From contig CAYLVY010000180.1 in assembly GCA_964387205.1 (NCBI GenBank), forward strand, positions 1-6,272: a stretch of 6,272 nucleotides of DNA, read 5' to 3'. How positions within the stretch are numbered: position 1 is the stretch's first letter; every line of letters begins with the position of its first letter. Below are positions 1 through 6,272 of this stretch, piece after piece. The stretch comes from CAIVAT01 sp964387205. GTDB lineage: Bacteria > Bacteroidota > Bacteroidia > Bacteroidales > FEN-979. The notes beneath the pieces are model-generated. The model saw nothing but the letters and a program-made list of their open reading frames with translations, ran no database searches and was not told where the DNA came from. The translations under genes were made by a program, and so were the position numbers.

Positions 1-1408
1 CCGTGAATAGACCGGGTCGTATTCAAAGGATTCGGAAAGGTTGGTCAGGTGATCGGTTCGCTTCGAGATAAACCTGGAATCGGCATAATGCTCATATCCA
101 TAATGAAAGACCGGGGCCATGCTCCCGGCTTTCATCGATTTGATCTCTTCAATGACGTGATCGCCCGGATGGTATGCTTTCGTAGTGCGGACATCATTGC
201 CGTACCAGAATTGTTCCACCTGACCCATCGCGTTCATCTGTTCGTTTCGATACACCAGCCCGTTATTGTCGCCCCGGCTGATCGAATGCAAATATCCGGA
301 ATGATAGGACAGGTTTACAGAAAATCCGGAGGGATAAGTGATTTTATCTGTAAATCCATCCGGATTATAGTGATTGTCAGTGTGAAGCGTCAATTCGTCG
401 ATGACTTCCGATTGTCTCCAAAGACGACCATACGCATCATATTGAAAATGCTTTTGAATCCCGTTGGCACCAGAAACGGAAGAAATCCTCCCAACACCCG
501 TGGGCCCGGTATCATAGACGTAAGATGTTATCCCCTCTTCAACATTGGAAGTGGTCAGAACTCTTCCCAGTTTGTCATAATTAAAAGTGGTGGTTAATCC
601 ATTTGGATCAGTTTGTGAAATTAAATGGTTCAAGGAATTGTACATATAAGAATAGGTTCCGGCGTCCGGATCGGCCAGATGGGTTTGATTTCCATACAAG
701 GGATCATATTCTAAGGTTGTTTTTGTTCCAGAAACATCAATTTCTACCATCTGGCCCCAGGAATTAAAGGTATATTGCATGATATTGGCGCCATCCTGCT
801 CGCTTATCCTGGAGATTTCGCCGAAAGCATTCATCGTTGCCTCAGAATACTGCTGAGTTAACAGGTTGGTTGTAGTCACATTTCTGCCGTCATAGGAAAA
901 TTGCATGTGCGTTGATGGGGATATCGTTTCGGTGCACCTGAAAAACGGATCATCGTAATAATATTGTGTCCAGTTAACCTGTGACGATGAAACGAAATGG
1001 GGCTCAGAAATCTGCTGCAGTAATCCGAGTTGGTTATAATGCTTTTCTGAGACAATGTCCTCATCATTAAATCCCTTCCGGAAAAGCTGAATTTCCCGGT
1101 TCAGAAAGTCATAGTAGGTTGTTTCCGGTGAAACTCCGGTTTTACTTACGGTTTGATGATACAGTGCACCATTGTGGCTTCCATTATTATCCCAACCCAA
1201 ATCAATTGTCAATGACGTTCGGTCAGGAAAGAGGGACCTGGTTAACCGCCCTAATCCATCATACTGAAAACTGGTCACCAACTGGTTGGCATCAGATGAC
1301 CATACAATATTACCGTAATCTTTTTCAAATTGATTTTCAACAACCTGATTGAGGGCGTTTTTATACATTACTAAAAATCTTCCTTTCGGGTCATAATCAT
1401 ATGTTTCC
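1..1408 (-). repeat. RHS / YD-repeat region, incomplete at the window edge
   Basis: From about residue 1094 onward the protein carries repeats of the pattern Y-D-x-x-G-R-(L/V/F), seen at 1099-1104 (Y-D-P-K-G-R), 1143-1148 (Y-D-G-L-G-R), 1371-1376 (Y-D-K-L-G-R) and 1417-1422 (Y-D-A-Y-G-R). Degenerate copies lie between them, such as the one ending D-P-N-G just before 1369. YD repeats are known to wind into a large beta-sheet spiral that encloses a C-terminal domain. The final residues in the window are still YD-type (F-E-Y-D-P), so the RHS core end motif has not been reached. Confidence 0.88.
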
Positions 1409-4400
1409 GTTCTGCTTTCAATATCGGATCCGCTGATATCAATTTTTTCGATGTTTCCATAATCATCAAAAAGTGAAAAGTCGGTTCTGTGTTGTTTCGG
1501 CAGTCCCGGATTTTTCAGAATGGTCTTAATCAAGCCGGTATTTTCTCCCGATGTATAATAATCGAATTGAACTTTCCGGGTTAACTGAGGTTTTCCGTCC
1601 CTCTTCTTCGTAACCGTAACGGATGATATTTTGGATGGGCACCATGATCCGGCTGCTATATAATCGAAACTAACGGCTTCGGTACCCAGCTCTGAGCTAT
1701 TGGGACCTACTGTGGTAATTTGTGAAGTGAGGTTTCCAAAAGGGAGGTCATACGAAAAATCGGTACGGTATTCAATATCCGTGAGATAGTCAGAATAAGC
1801 AGACATAACAGGATAGATGAAGAAAATCCCTTGATAATAATTCCAAACCTGATAATCCTTTGTTTCAGATGAAACTGGGGTTCCTGCCGGTTTCTCAATA
1901 GTCCTTAATGTATTAACCATGCAGGGTATGTCAGGCAGCAGTTGTTTTTCCTGAGTTATTTCTTCTCCTGTTGATAGCATGGTGTGAATTTTCAGGAACC
2001 CCAGGAACCCACGGCCTGTTTTATGGACCAGGGCGTCCTCATACCTGAAAGATTGCTGCAGGTAGTTGTTCGCGGTGGTTGGGGTTTTAACGCCTGTAAG
2101 GACATAGTTTGTCGTGATGAAATTCGAAACAGGGTAGCCTGAGCCCTTGTTGTGGTTTACCAGCAAATGCGAAATATTGCCCTGCTGCCCGTCTACACAT
2201 TGAAAAGCCAGAGAGTTATAGGATAATAAAAGTTCCTTGTTGTTCCCGTCAAGAATCCGTCTGATGACATTTTTTTTAGAGCTGATCGGAATGTTCAATA
2301 ATTTTGTTGGGTAATTAATTTCATAAGAGTCAAATGGCCACGTTGAAGATGTAGGGTGCCATTGAACCAATTCATACTTGTTATAGGAAATTTCCGCGAC
2401 ACCATCGCCATTGAAATCGCCCGGGTGATAAAAGGCCAGGTCATCTTCATAGGCTTCCGGATCGGTGGATAATGTTTCGGTGATTCCGGTTAACTCATTG
2501 AACCGCGCGCTGAAAAACAGGTAAAGTTTTACAATCCCCGCGTCCTCCCTGATTTGAATAATGTCGCACTTCCCGTCACCGTTGAAGTCTTTTACAAACT
2601 CTTTATCGAGCAGCCCTGACCAATAGGTTGGGAAGGAGGATACATTCAGGATGATATCATTCGATAAAAACGCGCTGCCTGATAAATAGTGGATTTTGTG
2701 AGACGGTGTGGGATTCTGATTAACGGACAAGATATCAGTTCTTCCGTCACCGTTGAAATCTCCGGTTGTTAGGCCGTAATTATCTGTTATTCCATCGAAC
2801 TGATATAAAGGAGTGGAACCGGGAATTGCGTATGGATCATAAATCCTGCAACCATCATTGTCAACCAACATTATTTCATCTTTCCCGTTTCCGTCGAAAT
2901 CCCCCAACTCACAGGTAAAATCCCACCAATCAGAAGCATTGACATGCAATGTTAATGAAGTTACCATGTTCGGAAATTCAATAATATGGAAGTCATAGTC
3001 AATGGTACCCGGTAGTTTTGTACAAACCATAATATCTGCTCTGTTGTCCCCATTGCAGTCACCGGATTTTATTCTGGATAAATCCGGAATAAAACCTATT
3101 CCAGTGGAACTGGTCAGATCAATAAATGTGAATAATTCATTGTTGGAGACAATCCCGGTAGCCAACAGAGCGAAAATCCTTGGGTTAACATTGTCCCAGC
3201 AAAATACAATATCATCCATTCCATCCCCATTAAAATCCGCAATTTTCAGGTTATGAACTGCAAATCCGATTCCTTCATGCGGAAATGTATACTCGAAAGT
3301 TTTATGAGGGTTATCGTTCCCCGGGGTTGACAACTGCGCAGTAATGATAGCCTTTCCCTCAAAAAAAGTTACGTTGTCTTCAAAAAAGCCACATCGGTTA
3401 TTAAGGGTAAGATAATCGTCCCATCCATCGCCATTGAAATCACCGGTAAATAATTGTGTTCCGCCACCGCATGGAGTCCTTTGGGAAGGTAACTGGTTAT
3501 ATGCGCCACTCACAGCGCCAGGCATAGTTTGAATTGAGAAGGGCGAATACATATTGTTATAGTAAAAGACAGTAGAATTCATTTCTTTACCATCATTGCC
3601 CGATTCTGTCAACTGAAGCAAATTCGAGGTTGGACTGGTCTGGGGTTCAAATTCGTAATAATCAAGCTTATACCGGTGGGCAATAGTACCTTCTACCCGT
3701 ATTTTAATTTCGGTTAATAGCAGTTCTTTCACTACTTTGGTCCCAAGTATAAAATGTGTAGTTATATCAGAGCGTTTTCCATAGAGAAACCTGACCGATG
3801 CATAAGGAGCAAGGTTTGTCCCTGAGTTTCCCGAGTAAACAATTTCATCAATATAGTATTCATTTTCATTTACCTTGTACCTGAATTCCAAATAGTTATG
3901 TTGGTTGTCCTCAATGCGGCTAATCAGCCATTTGAAAATTCCATCATGTCCCGGAAGGATAACTTTTGAATCTTGGGTCAAACCATAATACAGTTTGCGG
4001 CCATCCTTGGTTTCCACCATAAACGATTCCGGCCCCATCTGGTTTCCAAACGATGTAATCTTTGAAAATGACTCCATTTCAGTGTGATAAATACTGCCGT
4101 TCGCCCCATATGAACCATTGATTACAACAAGACGGTTACCGTCCATTTCAAATCTGTCGTCAGGGCCCATCGTGATCCCAGCAACATAACCATCCTGAAC
4201 TATTGTTTTCGGAGTTCTCTCTATGGACGATAACCCTTTAATACTCCAGCCCCGCCCTAAAAGTCCAAAGTTTGATATCATGGAACTGTTGTAATGTAGC
4301 GATAAGTCTGGCGCCATTCCTTTTGTCCCGGGCGGCAAAACAACAGGGATATCATATTCCGCCGCTCCGTTGGGGGAAACATTGAACCCTGCTTTAATGG

Positions 4401-4689
4401 AACCTATGGCAAGATTGACATTTAATTGCCGGTTTTCAGGGATAGGTTCAACCAGATACCGGACTTCGGGAATCAAATCCGGATTTATTTCTCCTAAAAA
4501 GAAATCAGGGGAGATAGCATCATAGTTAAACCCATCAACCAGTTCTATATAGTCCCTGGCTCGAAAAATGTGGGAGCCAGTGATAAGGTTGTTGAGAATA
4601 AAAGTTTCATCCTGGTGTAATTGGATGTTTTGACCATTGGCAATCAGGATAATAAAAACCAGGTAATAAGTTACAAGGAACCTCTTCAT
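1..4689 (-). CDS. Secreted SpvB / FG-GAP / RHS (YD-repeat) protein, TcB-like, 3' end cut by the window edge
   Basis: The frame is open for 1563 codons from the ATG at 4689 to base 1, with no stop and no frameshift. The start is favoured because it gives a clear Sec signal peptide: MKR, a hydrophobic stretch at residues 4-17, and an A-N-G|Q cleavage site near residue 19. An SpvB-type domain follows (about 98-370, with G-A-A-E-Y at 108-112, L-P-P-G at 118-121, Y-N-S at 133-135 and L-G-R-G-W at 144-148). Seven FG-GAP/VCBS motifs start at residues 417, 485, 544, 597, 644, 701 and 758. GRGFLGF is at 892-898. YD repeats run from about 1094 to the edge (for example at 1099-1104, 1143-1148, 1371-1376 and 1417-1422). 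Known relatives are TcB of Tc toxins and RHS polymorphic toxins, in which the YD repeats form a hollow shell around a C-terminal toxin. The RHS core motif and any payload lie outside the window, so toxicity is inferred. A cell-surface or wall-associated RHS protein without a toxin is the main alternative. The gene follows the fibre gene by 34 bases. Confidence 0.93.
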   Translation of the reverse strand, partial: MKRFLVTYYLVFIILIANGQNIQLHQDETFILNNLITGSHIFRARDYIELVDGFNYDAISPDFFLGEINPDLIPEVRYLVEPIPENRQLNVNLAIGSIKAGFNVSPNGAAEYDIPVVLPPGTKGMAPDLSLHYNSSMISNFGLLGRGWSIKGLSSIERTPKTIVQDGYVAGITMGPDDRFEMDGNRLVVINGSYGANGSIYHTEMESFSKITSFGNQMGPESFMVETKDGRKLYYGLTQDSKVILPGHDGIFKWLISRIEDNQHNYLEFRYKVNENEYYIDEIVYSGNSGTNLAPYASVRFLYGKRSDITTHFILGTKVVKELLLTEIKIRVEGTIAHRYKLDYYEFEPQTSPTSNLLQLTESGNDGKEMNSTVFYYNNMYSPFSIQTMPGAVSGAYNQLPSQRTPCGGGTQLFTGDFNGDGWDDYLTLNNRCGFFEDNVTFFEGKAIITAQLSTPGNDNPHKTFEYTFPHEGIGFAVHNLKIADFNGDGMDDIVFCWDNVNPRIFALLATGIVSNNELFTFIDLTSSTGIGFIPDLSRIKSGDCNGDNRADIMVCTKLPGTIDYDFHIIEFPNMVTSLTLHVNASDWWDFTCELGDFDGNGKDEIMLVDNDGCRIYDPYAIPGSTPLYQFDGITDNYGLTTGDFNGDGRTDILSVNQNPTPSHKIHYLSGSAFLSNDIILNVSSFPTYWSGLLDKEFVKDFNGDGKCDIIQIREDAGIVKLYLFFSARFNELTGITETLSTDPEAYEDDLAFYHPGDFNGDGVAEISYNKYELVQWHPTSSTWPFDSYEINYPTKLLNIPISSKKNVIRRILDGNNKELLLSYNSLAFQCVDGQQGNISHLLVNHNKGSGYPVSNFITTNYVLTGVKTPTTANNYLQQSFRYEDALVHKTGRGFLGFLKIHTMLSTGEEITQEKQLLPDIPCMVNTLRTIEKPAGTPVSSETKDYQVWNYYQGIFFIYPVMSAYSDYLTDIEYRTDFSYDLPFGNLTSQITTVGPNSSELGTEAVSFDYIAAGSWCPSKISSVTVTKKRDGKPQLTRKVQFDYYTSGENTGLIKTILKNPGLPKQHRTDFSLFDDYGNIEKIDISGSDIESRTETYDYDPKGRFLVMYKNALNQVVENQFEKDYGNIVWSSDANQLVTSFQYDGLGRLTRSLFPDRTSLTIDLGWDNNGSHNGALYHQTVSKTGVSPETTYYDFLNREIQLFRKGFNDEDIVSEKHYNQLGLLQQISEPHFVSSSQVNWTQYYYDDPFFRCTETISPSTHMQFSYDGRNVTTTNLLTQQYSEATMNAFGEISRISEQDGANIMQYTFNSWGQMVEIDVSGTKTTLEYDPLYGNQTHLADPDAGTYSYMYNSLNHLISQTDPNGLTTTFNYDKLGRVLTTSNVEEGITSYVYDTGPTGVGRISSVSGANGIQKHFQYDAYGRLWRQSEVIDELTLHTDNHYNPDGFTDKITYPSGFSVNLSYHSGYLHSISRGDNNGLVYRNEQMNAMGQVEQFWYGNDVRTTKAYHPGDHVIEEIKSMKAGSMAPVFHYGYEHYADSRFISKRTDHLTNLSESFEYDPVYSR
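2392..3441 (-). repeat. Seven FG-GAP/VCBS calcium-binding repeats (propeller region)
   Basis: Seven D-x-N/D-x-D/N-x-x-x-D/E loops start at residues 417, 485, 544, 597, 644, 701 and 758, spaced 47 to 68 residues apart. Most read D-F-N-G-D-G. The third reads D-C-N-G-D-N and the fourth D-F-D-G-N-G. The count and spacing fit a beta-propeller with about one Ca2+ loop per blade, as in integrin alpha and FG-GAP families. In TcB a propeller closes the shell. The repeats also leave short DNA identities: 17 bases are shared by 2402-2418 and 3425-3441, and 14 bases by 2573-2586 and 2744-2757. Confidence 0.88.
3580..4398 (-). other. SpvB-type N-terminal domain (about residues 98-370)
   Basis: The segment opens with K-A-G-F-N-V-S-P-N-G-A-A-E-Y, then I-P-V-V-L-P-P-G, then P-D-L-S-L-H-Y-N-S and G-L-L-G-R-G-W-S-I. 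This is the characteristic opening of the SpvB family domain, found in Salmonella SpvB and in TcB proteins, where it contributes to the shell and not to catalysis. The left limit is approximate, since the boundary with the propeller region is not visible by motif alone. Confidence 0.82.
4633..4689 (-). other. Sec signal peptide of the RHS protein (residues 1-19)
   Basis: The N-terminus reads MKR followed by an uncharged, hydrophobic run (F-L-V-T-Y-Y-L-V-F-I-I-L-I-A) and then N-G-Q. A small-residue cleavage pattern A17-x-G19 before Q20 fits signal peptidase I. No lipobox cysteine is present, so this is not a lipoprotein signal. It implies export across the inner membrane by Sec. Canonical Tc toxin B subunits lack such a signal, so this protein is closer to the exported SpvB/RHS proteins of Bacteroidota. 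An overlapping ATG at 4693 in another frame gives no signal peptide and soon stops. Confidence 0.8.
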
Positions 4690-4723
4690 ACATCTCAGTG
4701 TTTCAGGTGAGGATTTTAAACAA
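4690..4723 (-). other. 34-base spacer between the fibre and RHS genes
   Basis: The spacer follows the TAA of the fibre gene and precedes the ATG at 4689. It contains no inverted repeat able to act as a terminator, no recognisable promoter and no AGGAGG-like ribosome site. Lack of a Shine-Dalgarno sequence is normal for Bacteroidota. The short distance and shared direction suggest that both genes lie on one transcript. Confidence 0.6.
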
Positions 4724-6223
4724 TTACCTGTTTTTCTGCAACATGATCAGCTTTTCGATTTGCTGTTGCTGTTGTGCGAGGATTTTTTGCTGCTCGAGGA
4801 TATAGCGGGTCAGTTCTTCTATCTTACGGACCAGGAGCACCTGCATGTTGCTTACATCGATCCCGTTGTTTTTGATCTCTTCGGAGGAAGGGATACCCGG
4901 CAGGCGGTTGTTAAGGGTTATGTATTGTTCAAGTTCACTGAGGGGCATAAGCGGGTAATTGTCACGAAAGACATAATCGGGCCAGTCCTGCTCCAGTTGT
5001 ACCTTTAGGTTAGTGCAGAGGATCCTGCCAAGAACGGCTAGTTTGTACCCGTGGGTATTGGTAGTTCCGATGCCCACGTCGCCCTGGCCGGTCACCGTCA
5101 TGCGTATTTGGACCGGCAACTTTTCATTCTCAAGCCTCTGCGGTTCGTTTTTGCGGCCATTGGACGGTAATGTGACAATATGATAATTCCCATGTAAATC
5201 GCCCAGGGTTATACACCCCCCGTTCAATGAGCCATCGGTATCAAAGAGCCAGGAGTTGCCATTGCTGCGCAATCTGGCCGAATTGAACCCGATATAGGCC
5301 GTTCCGGCATCAAAGCTTTCAACCATCGATCCGAATACCAGTTTCTCAAACCCGCGGCTGATCTGAAATTTGTCGAGCGGCGTGGAAGTGCCAACGCCGA
5401 TGTTCCCGTTATTTCGTAAAAAGAGACAATTATCGGCACCGGCGTTATATGCAGAGGCCACTTTCCAGAAATTCAACCCACCGGAGTAATAATCCTCTTC
5501 CAGACGTTCATATTCAATACCCCATTCACCCAATGGCCAGCTACGGGAGACCACCTCGCCAAAGAGCAGGCTGCCGTTAATGTTTCCCGGCGCCTTGCAG
5601 GCAGAGCGGGAGATCAGCACGTTGCCATCCACGATATGCAATTTGCTAAGGGGTTCGTCGGTCCCTATGCCTATATTGCCATACCTTGGATTGGCGAACA
5701 GAGATTTTTGGACTAACCCTGGAGATGGGCCGGTTTCGTCGCTGTGAGAAGTGGTTGATTCCAGCCAGTCCTGGTCGTTAAATATTGCAGCATTCGACCA
5801 TGAAGCATTGCCGTTTTCATCGCTTACAAGTACTTTATTTTTCCCGGGATTAGTCAGGATCGTCAGATTCCTGGTTTCAAAAACCGGTGCGGTAACTTTC
5901 CAGTTATTTATTGTGAAAGGAGTTCCCGTGACCTGTAAATCATGAAACCGATAGGCAACAGTTGGCGTACAACCTGCCACATGGTAAACATTAAAATTAA
6001 TAGTATCCTCTTGACCTTTCACCATTAGCCCGATATCTCCTTTAACGCCGAGCATATCCCGGAAATTTGGTGATCCAATCGTAATCCTGTTTTGAAAGAA
6101 GTTTGAAAAGGAGTATTGCGGATCTGTCGGGCCTAATTGAAAAATACCATACTGACAATCATCAACCCGGATAAAGTTTTTAATAGATGCAATTGAGCGA
6201 CCTGAATTTAGATATTCAACCAC
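4724..6223 (-). CDS. Fibre-like protein with GIGT repeats and C-terminal coiled coil
   Basis: This is a 499-residue protein starting at GTG and ending in TAA. Residues 1-125 are a beta-rich, Asn/Thr-containing segment without a recognised family. Residues 131-143 (V-L-V-S-D-E-N-G-N-A-S-W) match a linker common in Bacteroidota fibre proteins. GIGT-type motifs lie at 182-188, 273-279 and 381-387, about 90-110 residues apart, and two are followed by P-L-x-K-(L/F), the usual form. The C-terminal module begins near 410 (D-W-P-D-Y-V-F) and continues with L-M-P-L-S-E-L-E (425-432), L-P-G-I-P-S (441-446) and an amphipathic helix rich in Glu and Gln to the end (about 455-497). Relatives are annotated as tail-fibre or cell-wall-anchor-like proteins; the trimeric-fibre reading is inferred. 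No serine-protease S74 motif and no type IX secretion C-terminal domain were seen. No signal peptide follows the GTG, which is unusual for a surface protein. In-frame TAA codons lie just upstream, so no longer start exists in this frame. Confidence 0.88.
   Translation of the reverse strand: MVEYLNSGRSIASIKNFIRVDDCQYGIFQLGPTDPQYSFSNFFQNRITIGSPNFRDMLGVKGDIGLMVKGQEDTINFNVYHVAGCTPTVAYRFHDLQVTGTPFTINNWKVTAPVFETRNLTILTNPGKNKVLVSDENGNASWSNAAIFNDQDWLESTTSHSDETGPSPGLVQKSLFANPRYGNIGIGTDEPLSKLHIVDGNVLISRSACKAPGNINGSLLFGEVVSRSWPLGEWGIEYERLEEDYYSGGLNFWKVASAYNAGADNCLFLRNNGNIGVGTSTPLDKFQISRGFEKLVFGSMVESFDAGTAYIGFNSARLRSNGNSWLFDTDGSLNGGCITLGDLHGNYHIVTLPSNGRKNEPQRLENEKLPVQIRMTVTGQGDVGIGTTNTHGYKLAVLGRILCTNLKVQLEQDWPDYVFRDNYPLMPLSELEQYITLNNRLPGIPSSEEIKNNGIDVSNMQVLLVRKIEELTRYILEQQKILAQQQQQIEKLIMLQKNR
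4730..4861 (-). other. Glutamine-rich C-terminal coiled coil of the fibre protein
   Basis: Residues about 455-498 form a predicted helix (V-S-N-M-Q-V-L-L-V-R-K-I-E-E-L) continuing into E-Q-Q-K-I-L-A-Q-Q-Q-Q-Q-I-E-K-L. Hydrophobic residues recur at roughly 3-4 residue spacing, as in a coiled coil. In related fibres this helix sits at the very C-terminus and is thought to drive oligomerisation. The DNA beneath it is a run of CAA/CAG codons, a possible site of slippage. Confidence 0.75.
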
Positions 6224-6272
6224 TAGTGTCCAAAATAATTTTTATTAAACCCTTGTATGTTATTAATAAATA
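6224..6272 (-). promoter_or_regulatory. AT-rich upstream region of the fibre gene, possible promoter
   Basis: Only 9 of these 49 bases are G or C, far below the coding DNA, which fits an intergenic promoter region. On the minus strand an 8-base TTATTTTG at 6238-6231 differs at one position from the Bacteroidota -7 consensus TAnnTTTG. No convincing -33 TTG element sits at the right distance, and the site is only seven bases from the GTG, which would give an almost leaderless message. The promoter itself is therefore a weak call. Confidence 0.25.

Noticed and set aside
49..597. Plus-strand open frame of 182 codons
   Set aside because: It is antisense to the YD-repeat region of the long minus-strand gene. 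Its translation shows no domain or signal, while the opposite strand encodes clear YD motifs.
876..1898. Several short open frames (876-1067 and 1707-1898 minus, 1119-1352 plus)
   Set aside because: All lie inside the long RHS frame in other phases or on the opposite strand, without recognisable motifs.
3002..3256. Plus-strand open frame of 84 codons
   Set aside because: It is antisense to FG-GAP repeats two and three; the minus-strand frame explains the sequence fully.
2392..3441. Regularly spaced similar DNA segments resembling a CRISPR or tandem array
   Set aside because: The spacing is 140-200 bases and the similarity follows the D-F-N-G-D-G codons, so these are protein-level repeats.
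4690..4723. Terminator or second promoter between the two genes
   Set aside because: No GC-rich inverted repeat followed by a T run, and no TAnnTTTG-like element, was found in the spacer.
4760..5008. Plus-strand open frame of 82 codons, rich in Leu at its start
   Set aside because: The Leu run is the antisense reading of the Gln-rich coiled coil of the fibre gene; there is no independent support.
5224..5439. Minus-strand open frame of 71 codons within the fibre gene
   Set aside because: It is an out-of-frame reading of the fibre gene, whose own frame is continuous and carries GIGT motifs here.

Overview
The window looks like Bacteroidota (Bacteroidetes) DNA. It carries two genes, both on the minus strand and read from right to left. 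The assignment rests on a fibre protein with the GIGT repeats and the 'DYVF...LMPLSELE' C-terminal module common in that phylum, on weak or absent Shine-Dalgarno sequences, and on a very AT-rich upstream region. This is family-level pattern recognition, not a database match.

Right part (6223 to 4724): a 499-residue fibre-like protein. It has a beta-rich body with three 'G-N/D-I/V-G-I/V-G-T' motifs, a conserved C-terminal module and a glutamine-rich coiled coil at the very end. It begins at a GTG and has no visible signal peptide. Only 49 bases of AT-rich sequence remain upstream before the window edge.

Left part (4689 to 1): one uninterrupted reading frame of 1563 codons that runs off the left edge, so its C-terminus is missing. 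It is the dominant feature of the window and is easily overlooked because it has no stop codon here. In order it shows a Sec signal peptide, an SpvB-type domain, seven FG-GAP/VCBS calcium-binding motifs spaced like the blades of a beta-propeller, a linker with the GRGFLGF motif, and an RHS/YD-repeat region still in progress at the edge. This is the order found in the TcB subunit of ABC (Tc) toxins and in SpvB/RHS polymorphic toxins.

The genes are 34 bases apart, in the same direction and with no terminator between them, so they are probably co-transcribed. A plausible inference is a surface or secreted two-gene module: a fibre for attachment or display, and a large RHS shell protein whose variable C-terminal payload, if any, lies just left of the window. 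No RNA genes, CRISPR arrays, insertion sequences, attachment sites or rho-independent terminators were seen. Apart from the 34-base spacer and the 49-base right edge, the whole window is coding.
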